This document shows positions 56,483 to 64,000 of a DNA stretch of 64,000 nt, piece by piece. The translations under genes were made by a program, and so were the position numbers. The stretch comes from Aquabacterium parvum. GTDB taxonomy: Bacteria > Pseudomonadota > Gammaproteobacteria > Burkholderiales > Burkholderiaceae_C. The stretch spans positions 62,001 to 126,000 of the forward strand of contig NZ_LFRI01000538.1 in the NCBI RefSeq assembly GCF_001447195.1, in the 5' to 3' direction. Within the stretch, counting starts at the first letter, position 1; each line of letters opens with the position of its first letter. The notes beneath the pieces are model-generated. The model saw only the letters and a list, made by a program, of their open reading frames with translations, did no database searches and was not told the DNA's origin.

Positions 56483-58099
56483 TCACTTCACCCCCAGCCG
56501 CTTGGCCAGCTTGTGCAGGTTGCTTGCGTCGATGCCCAGCCAGCGGGCAGCTTCGGCCCAGTTGCCACCAGCAGCCTGCAGGGTCTGGCGCACCAGCCCG
56601 CGCTCGAACTGCTCCACCTGCGCGCGCAAGCCCGCCATGCCTGGTCCGGCAGCGCCCTCACCCATGGCTTGCCCCGTTGATGCACCGACTGGCGTACCCG
56701 CCTCATCAGCGAGCCCCAAGCCAGCCAGCCCCAGGTTCACACCCGGCGTCTCCACCAGGTCCAGCAGGTCTTCGGTCAAGGTCACGATGTCGCGCCGGTT
56801 CACGCCCCGGCTCAGCAGCTTGAGCGCGGCGCGGCCCATCACGTGCTCCAGCTCGCGCACGTTGCCGGGCCAGCCATAACGCAGCAAAGCCACTTCCGCC
56901 GCCGCGTCCAGCCGCAGGCTGCGCAAGCCCAGCCGCGCCCGGTTGACCTCCAGGAAGTGCCCGGCCAGCAGCAGCACGTCGTCGCCACGCTCTCGCAGGG
57001 GCGGCACGTGCACGGGGTAGACCGACAGCCGGTGGTACAGGTCGGCGCGAAAGCCCCCCTGGCTCACCGCGTCCTTCAAAGCCCGGTTGGTGGCAGCCAC
57101 CACGCGCACGTCCACCTTCACGGGCTTGTCGGCGCCCAGGCGCTGCACCTCGCCGTTCTGCAAGGTGCGCAGCAGCTTGGCCTGTATGCTCAGCGGCAGC
57201 TCGCCCACCTCGTCCAGGAAGATGGTGCCGCCGCGCGCCGCCTCGAAGCGCCCCGCACGGTCGGTGGTCGCGCCCGAAAACGCACCCCGCACGTGGCCAA
57301 AGAGCTCGCTCTCGGCAAGTGATTCGGGGAGCGCCGCGCAATTGACGTGCACCATCGGCCCCTTGGCCCGTGCGGAGCGCTCGTGCACCCGCTGCGCGAA
57401 CAGCTCCTTGCCCGTGCCCGTCTCGCCCATCAGCAGCACCGGCAGGTCGGACTGCGCCACCACATCGACCTCGTGCAGCACCCGCTGCAGGGCCGAGCTG
57501 TGGCCGATGATGCCGGTGCGCACACCGGGCATGGGCGAGTCAGAAGCGCCTGATGCCGTCACCCTCGCCTGCCGCAGCACCTGCACCTCCTGCTCCAGCA
57601 GGCTGACCCGAACGGCCGCGCCCACCCAGGGCAGGCAGGCCAGCAAGGCCTCGCGGGCCTCATCGTCGAAGGTGCCTGGCTTCAAGGCATCGAGCGTGAG
57701 CGCGCCCCAGCGCCGACCGTCGATGTGCACGCTCGCGCCCATGCAGTCGTGCACGGGCAGCGGGTGGCCGGCCATGCCCTCGACCAAGCCGTCGTAGGGG
57801 TCGGGCAAAGTGCTGGCGTGCTCGAAGTGCACCACCTCGCGGCTGAGCAGGATGGTCGACAGGCGCGGGTGCTGTGCCACCTCGAAAGCCCGACCCAGGG
57901 CCTCGCGGCTGAGCCCTTCGGCGGCCACTGGGCGCAGCGCTTCGTCCTCCTCCTGCAGCAACACCACGGCCTCGCAACCAAAGCGCGCCTTGAGCTGCCC
58001 GACCAGCCTTTGCAGCCGCACCGCGCGCGGCAGGCTCACCGTCAGGTCGGCCAAAGCCATGTGATCGATCAGGGTTGTTTCAACCTTTTGCATGGTCAT
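56483..58099 (-). CDS. norR: Nitric-oxide-responsive sigma-54 activator NorR
   Basis: A 538-residue bacterial enhancer-binding protein with three parts: an N-terminal GAF domain (about 20-170), whose HDC motif at 117-119 sits where NorR binds its NO-sensing iron; an AAA+ domain with Walker A GETGTGKE (225-232) and the sigma-54 contact loop GAFSGA (272-277, the usual form is GAFTGA); and a Fis-type helix-turn-helix at the C-terminus (GNWAEAARWLGIDASNLHKLAK). When NO binds, it should activate the divergent norA-norB genes. Its own start region overlaps two of the three NorR boxes, suggesting it represses itself. Confidence 0.95.
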   Translation of the reverse strand: MTMQKVETTLIDHMALADLTVSLPRAVRLQRLVGQLKARFGCEAVVLLQEEDEALRPVAAEGLSREALGRAFEVAQHPRLSTILLSREVVHFEHASTLPDPYDGLVEGMAGHPLPVHDCMGASVHIDGRRWGALTLDALKPGTFDDEAREALLACLPWVGAAVRVSLLEQEVQVLRQARVTASGASDSPMPGVRTGIIGHSSALQRVLHEVDVVAQSDLPVLLMGETGTGKELFAQRVHERSARAKGPMVHVNCAALPESLAESELFGHVRGAFSGATTDRAGRFEAARGGTIFLDEVGELPLSIQAKLLRTLQNGEVQRLGADKPVKVDVRVVAATNRALKDAVSQGGFRADLYHRLSVYPVHVPPLRERGDDVLLLAGHFLEVNRARLGLRSLRLDAAAEVALLRYGWPGNVRELEHVMGRAALKLLSRGVNRRDIVTLTEDLLDLVETPGVNLGLAGLGLADEAGTPVGASTGQAMGEGAAGPGMAGLRAQVEQFERGLVRQTLQAAGGNWAEAARWLGIDASNLHKLAKRLGVK

Positions 58100-58130
58100 T
58101 TACACCCAATTAAGCCGGGTTTATTCTACC
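58073..58130 (+). promoter_or_regulatory. Three tandem NorR boxes (GGT-N7-ACC)
   Basis: Perfect GGT-N7-ACC boxes lie at 58073-58085, 58094-58106 and 58118-58130, spaced 21 and 24 bases. This is the enhancer motif and number described for NorR of Ralstonia eutropha. Their centres are about 118, 97 and 73 bases upstream of the expected norA start of transcription. The first two overlap the start and first codons of norR. Confidence 0.8.
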
Positions 58131-58171
58131 CATAAATTTTGCAAGTGCTTGATTTAAAAGGACCCATGAGC

Positions 58172-58187
58172 TGGTCTGAGGTTTGCG
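58172..58187 (+). promoter_or_regulatory. Sigma-54 promoter of norA-norB
   Basis: TGG-N-TTGC with the diagnostic GG (58173-58174) and GC (58185-58186) exactly ten bases apart, giving TTGC at the -12 element. The -24 part is weaker (TGGTCT against TGGCAC). Transcription would begin near 58197, 41 bases before the norA ATG. Confidence 0.65.
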
Positions 58188-58237
58188 GTGTCACAGACAA
58201 GTCAAACCTGGTCACCCACTTTCAAAAGGAGCCCACC

Positions 58238-58891
58238 ATGAGCCACGCCGAACAATCCCTGGGCCTGCTGGCCCGCACCATCCCCGGTGCCACCCGCGTC
58301 TTCCACGCCCACCACCTCGACTTCTGCTGTGGCGGCAAGCAAACGCTGCAGACCGCCGCCGACAAGGCCGGCCTGGACGCCTCGCAGATCGCCGCTCAGC
58401 TCGATGCCTTGCAAGACGGCGCAGACGAGGTCGTGGACTGGACGGAAGCCGCCACGCCCGACCTGGTCGACCACATCCTCTCGCGCTACCACGCCCGCCA
58501 CCGCGAGCAACTGCCCGAGCTGATCCGCCTGGCCCGCCGCGTCGAGCACGTGCACGGCGACCGCCCCGAGTGCCCGCTGGGCCTGGCCGATCACCTCGAA
58601 ACCATGCAGCAGGAGCTGGAGAGCCACATGCAGAAGGAAGAGATGGTGCTCTTTCCGATCTACAAGCGCGGCATGGGCAACCCCAGCCTGCCGCCCGTGC
58701 ACGTGATGCGCATGGAGCACGACCAACACGGCCAAGAACTCGCCAAGCTCGAAGCGCTGACCAACGGCATCACCCTGCCCCGTGGCGCCTGCAACACCTG
58801 GCGCGCGCTCTACCTGGGTCTGCAGACCCTGCGCGAGGACCTGATGGCGCACATCCACCTCGAGAACAACGTGCTGTTCGAGCGCGCCTGA
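58238..58891 (+). CDS. norA: Diiron YtfE/RIC-family protein (NorA of the NorR regulon)
   Basis: A 217-residue protein with an N-terminal ScdA-type segment (FHAHHLDFCCGGKQTLQTAA) and a hemerythrin-like diiron domain with repeated His/Glu (ILSRYHARHREQLPEL, ELESHMQKEEMVLFPIY, MRMEHDQHGQEL, HIHLENNVLFERA). YtfE/RIC proteins repair damaged Fe-S clusters or bind NO; in Ralstonia the NorA homologue lowers free cytoplasmic NO. AAGGAG precedes the ATG at 58238. It lies between the NorR-controlled promoter and norB. Confidence 0.93.
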   Translation: MSHAEQSLGLLARTIPGATRVFHAHHLDFCCGGKQTLQTAADKAGLDASQIAAQLDALQDGADEVVDWTEAATPDLVDHILSRYHARHREQLPELIRLARRVEHVHGDRPECPLGLADHLETMQQELESHMQKEEMVLFPIYKRGMGNPSLPPVHVMRMEHDQHGQELAKLEALTNGITLPRGACNTWRALYLGLQTLREDLMAHIHLENNVLFERA

Positions 58892-58932
58892 GCGCAGCCG
58901 CCCCTCCATTTCACCCATCTGAAAGAAGCAAC

Positions 58933-61230
58933 ATGGGTCCGTACAAGAAGCACTGGTACGCGCTGATCTGCGTGTGCATCGTGATGTTCTCGCTGCTGGG
59001 CTACTTCGGCGCCGAGGTCTACCGCTCGGCACCGCCGATCCCAACCCAGGTCAGCTCTGCCAGCGGGCAAAAGCTGTTCACGCAGGACGACATCCTCGAC
59101 GGGCAGACCGCCTGGCAATCGGTCGGCGGCATGCAGCTGGGCTCCATCTGGGGCCACGGGGCCTACCAGGCCCCCGACTGGACGGCCGACTGGCTGCACC
59201 GCGAGCTGAGCGCCTGGCTCGACCTGGCCGCCCACGAGCGCCACGGCAAGGCCTTCGATCAACTCGGCGTGGGCGAGCAAGGCGCGCTGCGCGCCGAGCT
59301 CAAGGCCGAGTACCGAGGCAACCGCACGGATGCGAACGGCACGCTGCAAGTGAGCGACCGACGCGCGCAGGCCATCGCACAAACGGCGGCCTACTACGAT
59401 CAGCTCTTCTCCGACGCGCCCGCGCTGCGCAAGAGCCGCCAGAGCTTCGCCATGAAGGAGAACACACTGCCCAGCGCCGAGCGGCGCCAGGCCATGACGC
59501 ATTTCTTCTTCTGGACCGCCTGGGCCGCCGCGACGGAGCGCCCCGGCGCGCACGTCACCTACACCAACAACTGGCCGCACGAGCCGCTGATCGGCAACCA
59601 GCCCAGTGGCGAGAACATCGTGTGGTCGATCGCCAGCGTCGTGATCCTGCTCGCGGGCGTCGGCTTCCTGGTGTGGGGCTGGTCCTTCCTGCGCGATCAC
59701 GAAGAGCCCTTGCCGCAAGCCCCCGCGCGCGACCCGTTGACCAGCTTCGCGCTCACGCCCTCGCAACGCGCACTCGGCAAGTACCTGTTCCTGGTCGTGG
59801 CCCTGTTCGTCTTCCAGGTGTTCCTGGGGGGCTTCACCGCCCACTACACGGTGGAGGGGCAGCATTTCTACGGCATCGATGTGTCGCAGTGGTTCCCGTA
59901 TTCGCTCACGCGCACCTGGCACATCCAGTCGGCGCTGTTCTGGATCGCCACGGGCTTCCTGGCCGTCGGTCTGTTCCTCGCCCCCGTCATCAACGGCGGC
60001 AAAGATCCGAAGTTTCAGAAGCTGGGCGTGGACGTGCTTTTCTGGGCGCTGGTGGCGGTGTGCGTCGGCTCCTTCGCCGGCAACTACCTGGCCATTGCGC
60101 AAAAGCTGCCGCCCGAGTGGAACTTCTGGCTGGGCCACCAGGGCTACGAGTACGTGGACCTGGGCCGCCTGTGGCAGATCCTCAAGTGGGTCGGCATCCT
60201 GCTGTGGCTGGTGCTGATGCTGCGCGGGGTGCTGCCCGCCTTGCTCAAGCGCTCGACGGATGGCAAGGGTGAAGACAAGAACCTGCTCGCGCTGCTGACC
60301 GCATCGGTCGGCGCCATCGGCCTGTTCTACGGCGCCGGCCTGTTCTATGGCGAGCGCACCAGCCTGTCGGTGATGGAGTACTGGCGCTGGTGGGTGGTCC
60401 ACCTCTGGGTCGAGGGCTTCTTCGAGGTCTTCGCCACCACGGCGCTGGCCTTCGTCTTCAGCAGCATGGGCCTGGTCTCGCGCAACATGGCCACCACGGC
60501 CAGCCTGGCATCGGCCTCGCTGTTCATGCTGGGCGGCATCCCCGGCACCTTCCACCACCTGTACTTCGCGGGCACCACCACGCCGGTGATGGCCGTGGGC
60601 GCCGCCTTCAGCGCGCTCGAAGTGGTGCCGCTGATCGTGCTGGGCCACGAGGCTTGGGAGAACTGGCGCCTGAAGGACCGTGCACCGTGGATGGACAGCC
60701 TCCGGTGGCCTCTGCTGTGCTTCGTGGCCGTGGCCTTCTGGAACATGCTGGGCGCGGGCGTCTTCGGCTTCATGATCAACCCGCCGATCTCGCTGTACTA
60801 CGTGCAGGGCCTCAACACCACACCGGTGCACGCCCACGCCGCGCTGTTCGGGGTGTACGGCTTCCTGGCGCTGGGCTTCACGCTGCTGGTGCTGCGCTAT
60901 GTGCGCCCGCAGTTCGCCTTCAACGACCGGCTGATGACCATCGCCTTCTGGGGCCTCAACGGTGGCCTGGTGCTGATGATCACCACCAGCCTGCTGCCCA
61001 TTGGCATCATCCAGTTCGCCGCCAGCGCCAGCGAGGGTCTGTGGTATGCCCGCAGCGAAGCCTTCATGCAGCAGCCACTGCTGCAGACGCTGCGCTGGGT
61101 GCGCACCTTCGGCGACCTCGTCTTCATCGGTGGCGCCGTGGCCCTGGCCCTGCAGGTGGTGCTGGGGCTGGCGAACAAGGGGCAATCCTCGCGGCAGGCT
61201 CCGGCCGACGCCAGGCTGGTTCGCGGCTGA
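58933..61230 (+). CDS. norB: Quinol-dependent nitric oxide reductase (qNOR)
   Basis: A 765-residue one-subunit NO reductase that takes electrons from quinol to reduce NO to N2O. The first 240 residues are the fused NorC-like part without a heme c motif, as in qNOR. The catalytic NorB part follows with heme and FeB histidines in SLTRTWHIQSALFW, YWRWWVVHLWVEGFFEVFATT, GGIPGTFHHLYFAGTTTP and TTPVHAHAALFGVYG. Length and order match Ralstonia NorB. It follows norA after 41 bases. With no nitrite reductase in the window, its main role may be to remove NO. Confidence 0.97.
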   Translation: MGPYKKHWYALICVCIVMFSLLGYFGAEVYRSAPPIPTQVSSASGQKLFTQDDILDGQTAWQSVGGMQLGSIWGHGAYQAPDWTADWLHRELSAWLDLAAHERHGKAFDQLGVGEQGALRAELKAEYRGNRTDANGTLQVSDRRAQAIAQTAAYYDQLFSDAPALRKSRQSFAMKENTLPSAERRQAMTHFFFWTAWAAATERPGAHVTYTNNWPHEPLIGNQPSGENIVWSIASVVILLAGVGFLVWGWSFLRDHEEPLPQAPARDPLTSFALTPSQRALGKYLFLVVALFVFQVFLGGFTAHYTVEGQHFYGIDVSQWFPYSLTRTWHIQSALFWIATGFLAVGLFLAPVINGGKDPKFQKLGVDVLFWALVAVCVGSFAGNYLAIAQKLPPEWNFWLGHQGYEYVDLGRLWQILKWVGILLWLVLMLRGVLPALLKRSTDGKGEDKNLLALLTASVGAIGLFYGAGLFYGERTSLSVMEYWRWWVVHLWVEGFFEVFATTALAFVFSSMGLVSRNMATTASLASASLFMLGGIPGTFHHLYFAGTTTPVMAVGAAFSALEVVPLIVLGHEAWENWRLKDRAPWMDSLRWPLLCFVAVAFWNMLGAGVFGFMINPPISLYYVQGLNTTPVHAHAALFGVYGFLALGFTLLVLRYVRPQFAFNDRLMTIAFWGLNGGLVLMITTSLLPIGIIQFAASASEGLWYARSEAFMQQPLLQTLRWVRTFGDLVFIGGAVALALQVVLGLANKGQSSRQAPADARLVRG

Positions 61231-61252
61231 TGTTCATGCCGCCCTGACCTCA

Positions 61253-61289
61253 CCGACCCCGGCCACATCTGACATCCGGCTGGGGTCGG
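61253..61289. repeat. Long GC inverted repeat after norB
   Basis: CCGACCCCGGCC and GGCTGGGGTCGG (one G-U pair) form a 12-bp stem with a 13-base loop, 22 bases after norB. There is no T-run, so termination is uncertain. Confidence 0.5.
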
Positions 61290-61310
61290 CCGAAGTCAAC
61301 TCAAACGCCT

Positions 61311-61346
61311 CGCGGCCTGCTCGATTCGATCAATCGGCAGGCCGCG
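61311..61346. terminator. Hairpin between convergent norB and HPP-CBS genes
   Basis: CGCGGCCTGC and GCAGGCCGCG pair perfectly, and an inner CGATT/AATCG extends the stem, for 15 paired positions around a 5-base loop. It spans the stop codon of the HPP-CBS gene. It probably blocks transcription from both sides although T-runs are poor. Confidence 0.5.
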
Positions 61347-62487
61347 TTGCTTTGTACAGTGCCTTCACGAGGTCGGACTGGGTGATGATGCCCACCAGCT
61401 GTTTGTCCCCGTCGATCACCGGGATGTGGTGGTGCCCAGCTTCGGAGAACAGCGGCACCAGCTCGGCCACGCGCCTGTCGCCACTGATCACGCGCACGCC
61501 GCGCGTCATGATGCGGCCGACCGTGTCGGGCATGGCCGATGCTGCCTTCGCGTCTCGCTTGACCAGGGCCAGCAAGCGGTTGGCCATGCCCTCATGCTGG
61601 TCGAGGCCCGCGTGGCGCATGAAGTCAGCCACCGTCAGGATGCCGACCACCCGTTGCGACTGATCGATCACGGGCAGCGCCTTGATGCGGTGTTCGCGCA
61701 TCAGCCGCCAAGCCTCATCCAGCGAGGTGCCCACGCGCGCCGTCACGGGCGCCTTCGTCATGATGTCCACACACAGCAGGTGCCCGAAGTTGCGCTCGTA
61801 GGCAGCCGCCTCGGCGAACTCGAGGATGCCCTCCAGGTCGTCACGGCTCACATCGAGCACCTGGTTGTAGTGAGCCAGCGCGGCATCCAGGTCGGCCCCC
61901 GAGAAGCGGCTGCCCGGCCTGGCGGTGGGCTGCGGCGCGCCACGGTGCGGGTACCGGCGCCCGGTGAGCTCGTTGTAAGCCATGCCCGCCATGACCAGCA
62001 GCATCGAATCTGTGAGCATGGGGAACAGCGCGAACTCGGGTTTCGCGCCCGTGAGCGCCGCAAGCAGGGCCGATGCGCCACCGGGCGGGTGCAGGCAACG
62101 GCAGCGGAACATCACCGCGATCGCCACGGCCACCGCCACCGCCCCGGCCCAGGCCGGATCGGGGATGAACATGGCGCACACGCTGCCCACCAGGGCCGAC
62201 AAGGCATTGCCACCCACCACCGACCAAGGCTGGGCCAGCGGGCTGGCAGGCACGGCGAACACCAGCACCGCGCTGGCGCCCAACGGGGCCGCGATCCACG
62301 CCGCGTTGCCCATCGGCATGGCCGTGCCCAGCCAGCGGGCCAGCAGCGCGGTCACCAGGATGCCCACGCCGGCACCGAGCAAGGCGCGCCACTGTTCCCT
62401 GGCATTCACCGACGTCGAGACCGACGGCCACAAGCCGAGCCACCAGGCTCGCAGCGACTCCATCAGGCGAGAAAACGGAGGCCGCAC
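61330..62487 (-). CDS. HPP-family membrane protein with two CBS domains
   Basis: A 385-residue protein: an N-terminal HPP domain (about 30-180, four hydrophobic helices, with motif CLHPPGGASALLAALTG) and a C-terminal CBS pair (about 235-375; VDIMTKAPVTARVGTSLDEAWRLM and VGRIMTRGVRVISGDRRVAELVPLF). Some HPP proteins transport nitrite, and CBS pairs bind adenine nucleotides, so an energy-gated anion or nitrite carrier is possible beside norB. A GTG start at 62487 with GAGG upstream is taken; an ATG at 62463 is equally possible. Function is inferred from family and place only. Confidence 0.87.
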   Translation of the reverse strand: MRPPFSRLMESLRAWWLGLWPSVSTSVNAREQWRALLGAGVGILVTALLARWLGTAMPMGNAAWIAAPLGASAVLVFAVPASPLAQPWSVVGGNALSALVGSVCAMFIPDPAWAGAVAVAVAIAVMFRCRCLHPPGGASALLAALTGAKPEFALFPMLTDSMLLVMAGMAYNELTGRRYPHRGAPQPTARPGSRFSGADLDAALAHYNQVLDVSRDDLEGILEFAEAAAYERNFGHLLCVDIMTKAPVTARVGTSLDEAWRLMREHRIKALPVIDQSQRVVGILTVADFMRHAGLDQHEGMANRLLALVKRDAKAASAMPDTVGRIMTRGVRVISGDRRVAELVPLFSEAGHHHIPVIDGDKQLVGIITQSDLVKALYKATRPAD

Positions 62488-62532
62488 GCAGGACTACCTC
62501 GGTCGGTCACCTGCAACGCCACGTGCAGACCG

Positions 62533-63954
62533 TCAATCCTGACAGTGCTGGACGACGTAGTCCTTGACCCACTGCGTCTCGTTGGGGCTCACCACAAAGC
62601 GCTTGGGCAGCGACTCCAGGCCCTCCAGCCCCTTGATCCAGAACGGACGGGCCGGACGCTGGCCGGTGGCCTCGACGATGGTCTCTTCGAATTTGGCCGG
62701 CAGCGCCGTCTCCAGCACGATCATCGTCACACCAGGCTTCATGTGCTCCTTGGCCACCTTCAGGCCATCGGCCGTGTGGGTGTCGATCAGCGTGCCGTCC
62801 TTCTCGAAGGTTTCGCGGATGGTGACCAGGCGGTCGGCGTGCGAACTGGTGCCCGAGACGAAGCCATAGCCCTTGACCTTGGCGAACACGTCGGCCGGCA
62901 GCGTGAAACCGCCCTGCTTCTCGACCGCGTCCTTGAACAGGGCCTTGCAGGCAGCGCCATCGCGACCCAGCAGGTCGAACACGAAGCGCTCGAAGTTCGA
63001 AGCCTTGGAGATGTCCATCGAGGGCGACGAGGTTTCGTAGGTTTCGGCCGAGCCTCGCACGCGGTAGGTGCCGGTGCGGAAGAACTCGTCGAGCACGTTG
63101 TTCTCGTTCGTGGCCACCACCAGCTGATCGACGGGCAGGCCCATCATGCGGGCCACATGGCCGGCGCAGACGTTGCCGAAGTTGCCCGAAGGCACCGTGA
63201 AGGACACCTTCTCGGCGTTCGACTTGGTGGCGTAGAAGTAGCCGGCAAAGTAGTACACCACCTGGGCCAGCAGGCGCGCCCAGTTGATCGAGTTCACGGT
63301 GCCGATCTTGTACTTGCGCTTGAAGTCCAGGTCGTTCGAGCAGGCCTTGACGATGTCCTGGCAATCGTCGAACACGCCTTCGACGGCGATGTTGTGGATG
63401 TTGGGGTCCTGCAGGCTGAACATCTGCGCCTGCTGGAAGGGGCTCATGCGGCCGTGCGGGCTGAGCATGAACACGCGCACGCCCTTCTTGCCGCGCATGG
63501 CGTACTCGGCCGCGCTGCCGGTGTCACCCGAGGTGGCACCCAGGATGTTGAGCTGCTCGCCGCGGCGGCCCAGTTCGTACTCGAACAGGTTGCCCAGCAG
63601 CTGCATGGCCATGTCCTTGAAGGCCAGCGTCGGGCCATTGGACAGGGCCTCCAGGCACAGCCCCGGCTCCAGGTGCTTGAGCGGCGTGATCTCGGGAAAA
63701 CCGTAGACCTCTTGCGTGTAAGTCTTGGCGGTCAGCGCCTTCAGGTCGGCCTTCGGGATGTCGTCGATGTACAGCGACAGCACCTCAAAAGCCAGCTCGG
63801 CGTACGACAGGCCGCGCCACTTCGTGAGCGTGGCGTCGTCCACCTTCGGGTAGGACACGGGCAGGTACAGGCCACCGTCCGGCGCCAGGCCTTCGAGCAG
63901 GATCTCGGAGAAGCCGCGCTGCGTTTGATCGCCGCGGGTGGAGATGTACTTCAT
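62533..63954 (-). CDS. thrC: Threonine synthase
   Basis: ThrC turns O-phosphohomoserine into threonine with pyridoxal phosphate. The 473-residue protein starts MKYISTRGDQTQRGFSEILLEGLAPDGGLYLP, the usual opening. It has the PLP-lysine in TLAFKDMAMQ (Lys113) and the phosphate-binding GATSGDTGSAAEYA. Its length fits the longer, proteobacterial type. The ATG overlaps the stop of the upstream gene (ATGA), so the two are co-translated. It ends 45 bases before the HPP-CBS start. Confidence 0.97.
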   Translation of the reverse strand: MKYISTRGDQTQRGFSEILLEGLAPDGGLYLPVSYPKVDDATLTKWRGLSYAELAFEVLSLYIDDIPKADLKALTAKTYTQEVYGFPEITPLKHLEPGLCLEALSNGPTLAFKDMAMQLLGNLFEYELGRRGEQLNILGATSGDTGSAAEYAMRGKKGVRVFMLSPHGRMSPFQQAQMFSLQDPNIHNIAVEGVFDDCQDIVKACSNDLDFKRKYKIGTVNSINWARLLAQVVYYFAGYFYATKSNAEKVSFTVPSGNFGNVCAGHVARMMGLPVDQLVVATNENNVLDEFFRTGTYRVRGSAETYETSSPSMDISKASNFERFVFDLLGRDGAACKALFKDAVEKQGGFTLPADVFAKVKGYGFVSGTSSHADRLVTIRETFEKDGTLIDTHTADGLKVAKEHMKPGVTMIVLETALPAKFEETIVEATGQRPARPFWIKGLEGLESLPKRFVVSPNETQWVKDYVVQHCQD

Positions 63955-64000
63955 GCCAGCTCTTCCTTGCGCAGCTTGACGATCGGGGCCAGCACCGTGG
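63951..64000 (-). CDS. 3' end of an upstream gene, probably homoserine dehydrogenase
   Basis: Only the last 15 codons and the stop are in the window, reading TVLAPIVKLRKEELA. The stop overlaps the thrC start by four bases. In Burkholderiales the gene before thrC is normally hom, and the short basic end fits, but the fragment alone cannot prove it. Confidence 0.5.
   Translation of the reverse strand, partial: TVLAPIVKLRKEELA

Noticed and set aside
58187-58199. A fourth NorR-like box, GGT-N7-ACA
   Set aside because: It differs from GGT-N7-ACC and lies downstream of the sigma-54 -12 element, where an enhancer site is not expected.

Overview
The window looks like a chromosomal segment of a GC-rich betaproteobacterium of the order Burkholderiales, probably a Leptothrix/Rubrivivax/Aquabacterium-like genus. 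This rests on the high GC content, the lgt-ilvD neighbourhood, a small Trp-rich protein typical of the order, a PEP-CTERM surface protein, and a NorR-NorA-NorB arrangement like that of Ralstonia/Cupriavidus. Genus and species cannot be fixed from the sequence alone. No rRNA, tRNA, IS element, phage gene or CRISPR array was seen.

Region 1 (1-24 kb) is mostly housekeeping and mixed metabolism. It holds the 3' end of a nitrate-type ABC ATPase, lgt, a Na+/H+ antiporter, a MarR regulator beside a CLC chloride/proton antiporter, ilvD, a small Trp-rich membrane protein and a small cytochrome c. It continues with an MFS carrier that has a large periplasmic insert, acs, UPF0114 and DUF2062 proteins, class I fumarase, a patatin-like lipase, a metallo-beta-lactamase-fold hydrolase, a decayed VanZ-like remnant, a PEP-CTERM protein, clpB behind a recognisable sigma-32 promoter, and a GGDEF protein.

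Region 2 (22.5-46.6 kb) is a nitrate-respiration island. A minus-strand operon, moaA-narX-moeA-moaD-moaE-crcB, combines molybdenum-cofactor synthesis, the nitrate sensor kinase and a fluoride channel. The cognate regulator narL lies about 3 kb away in the other direction. It is followed by narK1-narK2-narGHJI, a parvulin-type PPIase, a beta-carbonic anhydrase, a Dnr/NnrR-type CRP-FNR regulator and nnrS. Convergent to these is ubiU-ubiV-ubiT, the oxygen-independent ubiquinone pathway that would supply quinol to NarGHI without O2.

Region 3 (46.6-64 kb) begins with a four-gene efflux system (HlyD adaptor, RbbA-like fused ABC, ABC-2 permease, NodT-type outer membrane factor). Next is the anaerobic class III ribonucleotide reductase, whose glycyl-radical segment appears to be a separate 64-residue protein between nrdD and nrdG. 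The norR / norA(ytfE)-norB nitric-oxide module has three tandem GGT-N7-ACC boxes and a sigma-54 promoter. An HPP-CBS membrane protein, thrC and the tail of a probable homoserine dehydrogenase close the window.

Together the genes describe a bacterium that respires nitrate to nitrite under low oxygen (NarK import, NarGHI reduction, Moco and anaerobic ubiquinone supply), makes deoxynucleotides anaerobically, and senses and removes NO by at least three means (NorB, the YtfE-like protein and NnrS). FNR-like TTGAT-N4-ATCAA sites precede narK1, the dnr-like gene and nrdD, with weaker ones elsewhere, suggesting a shared low-oxygen/NO regulon. No nitrite reductase or nitrous oxide reductase gene is present in the window.
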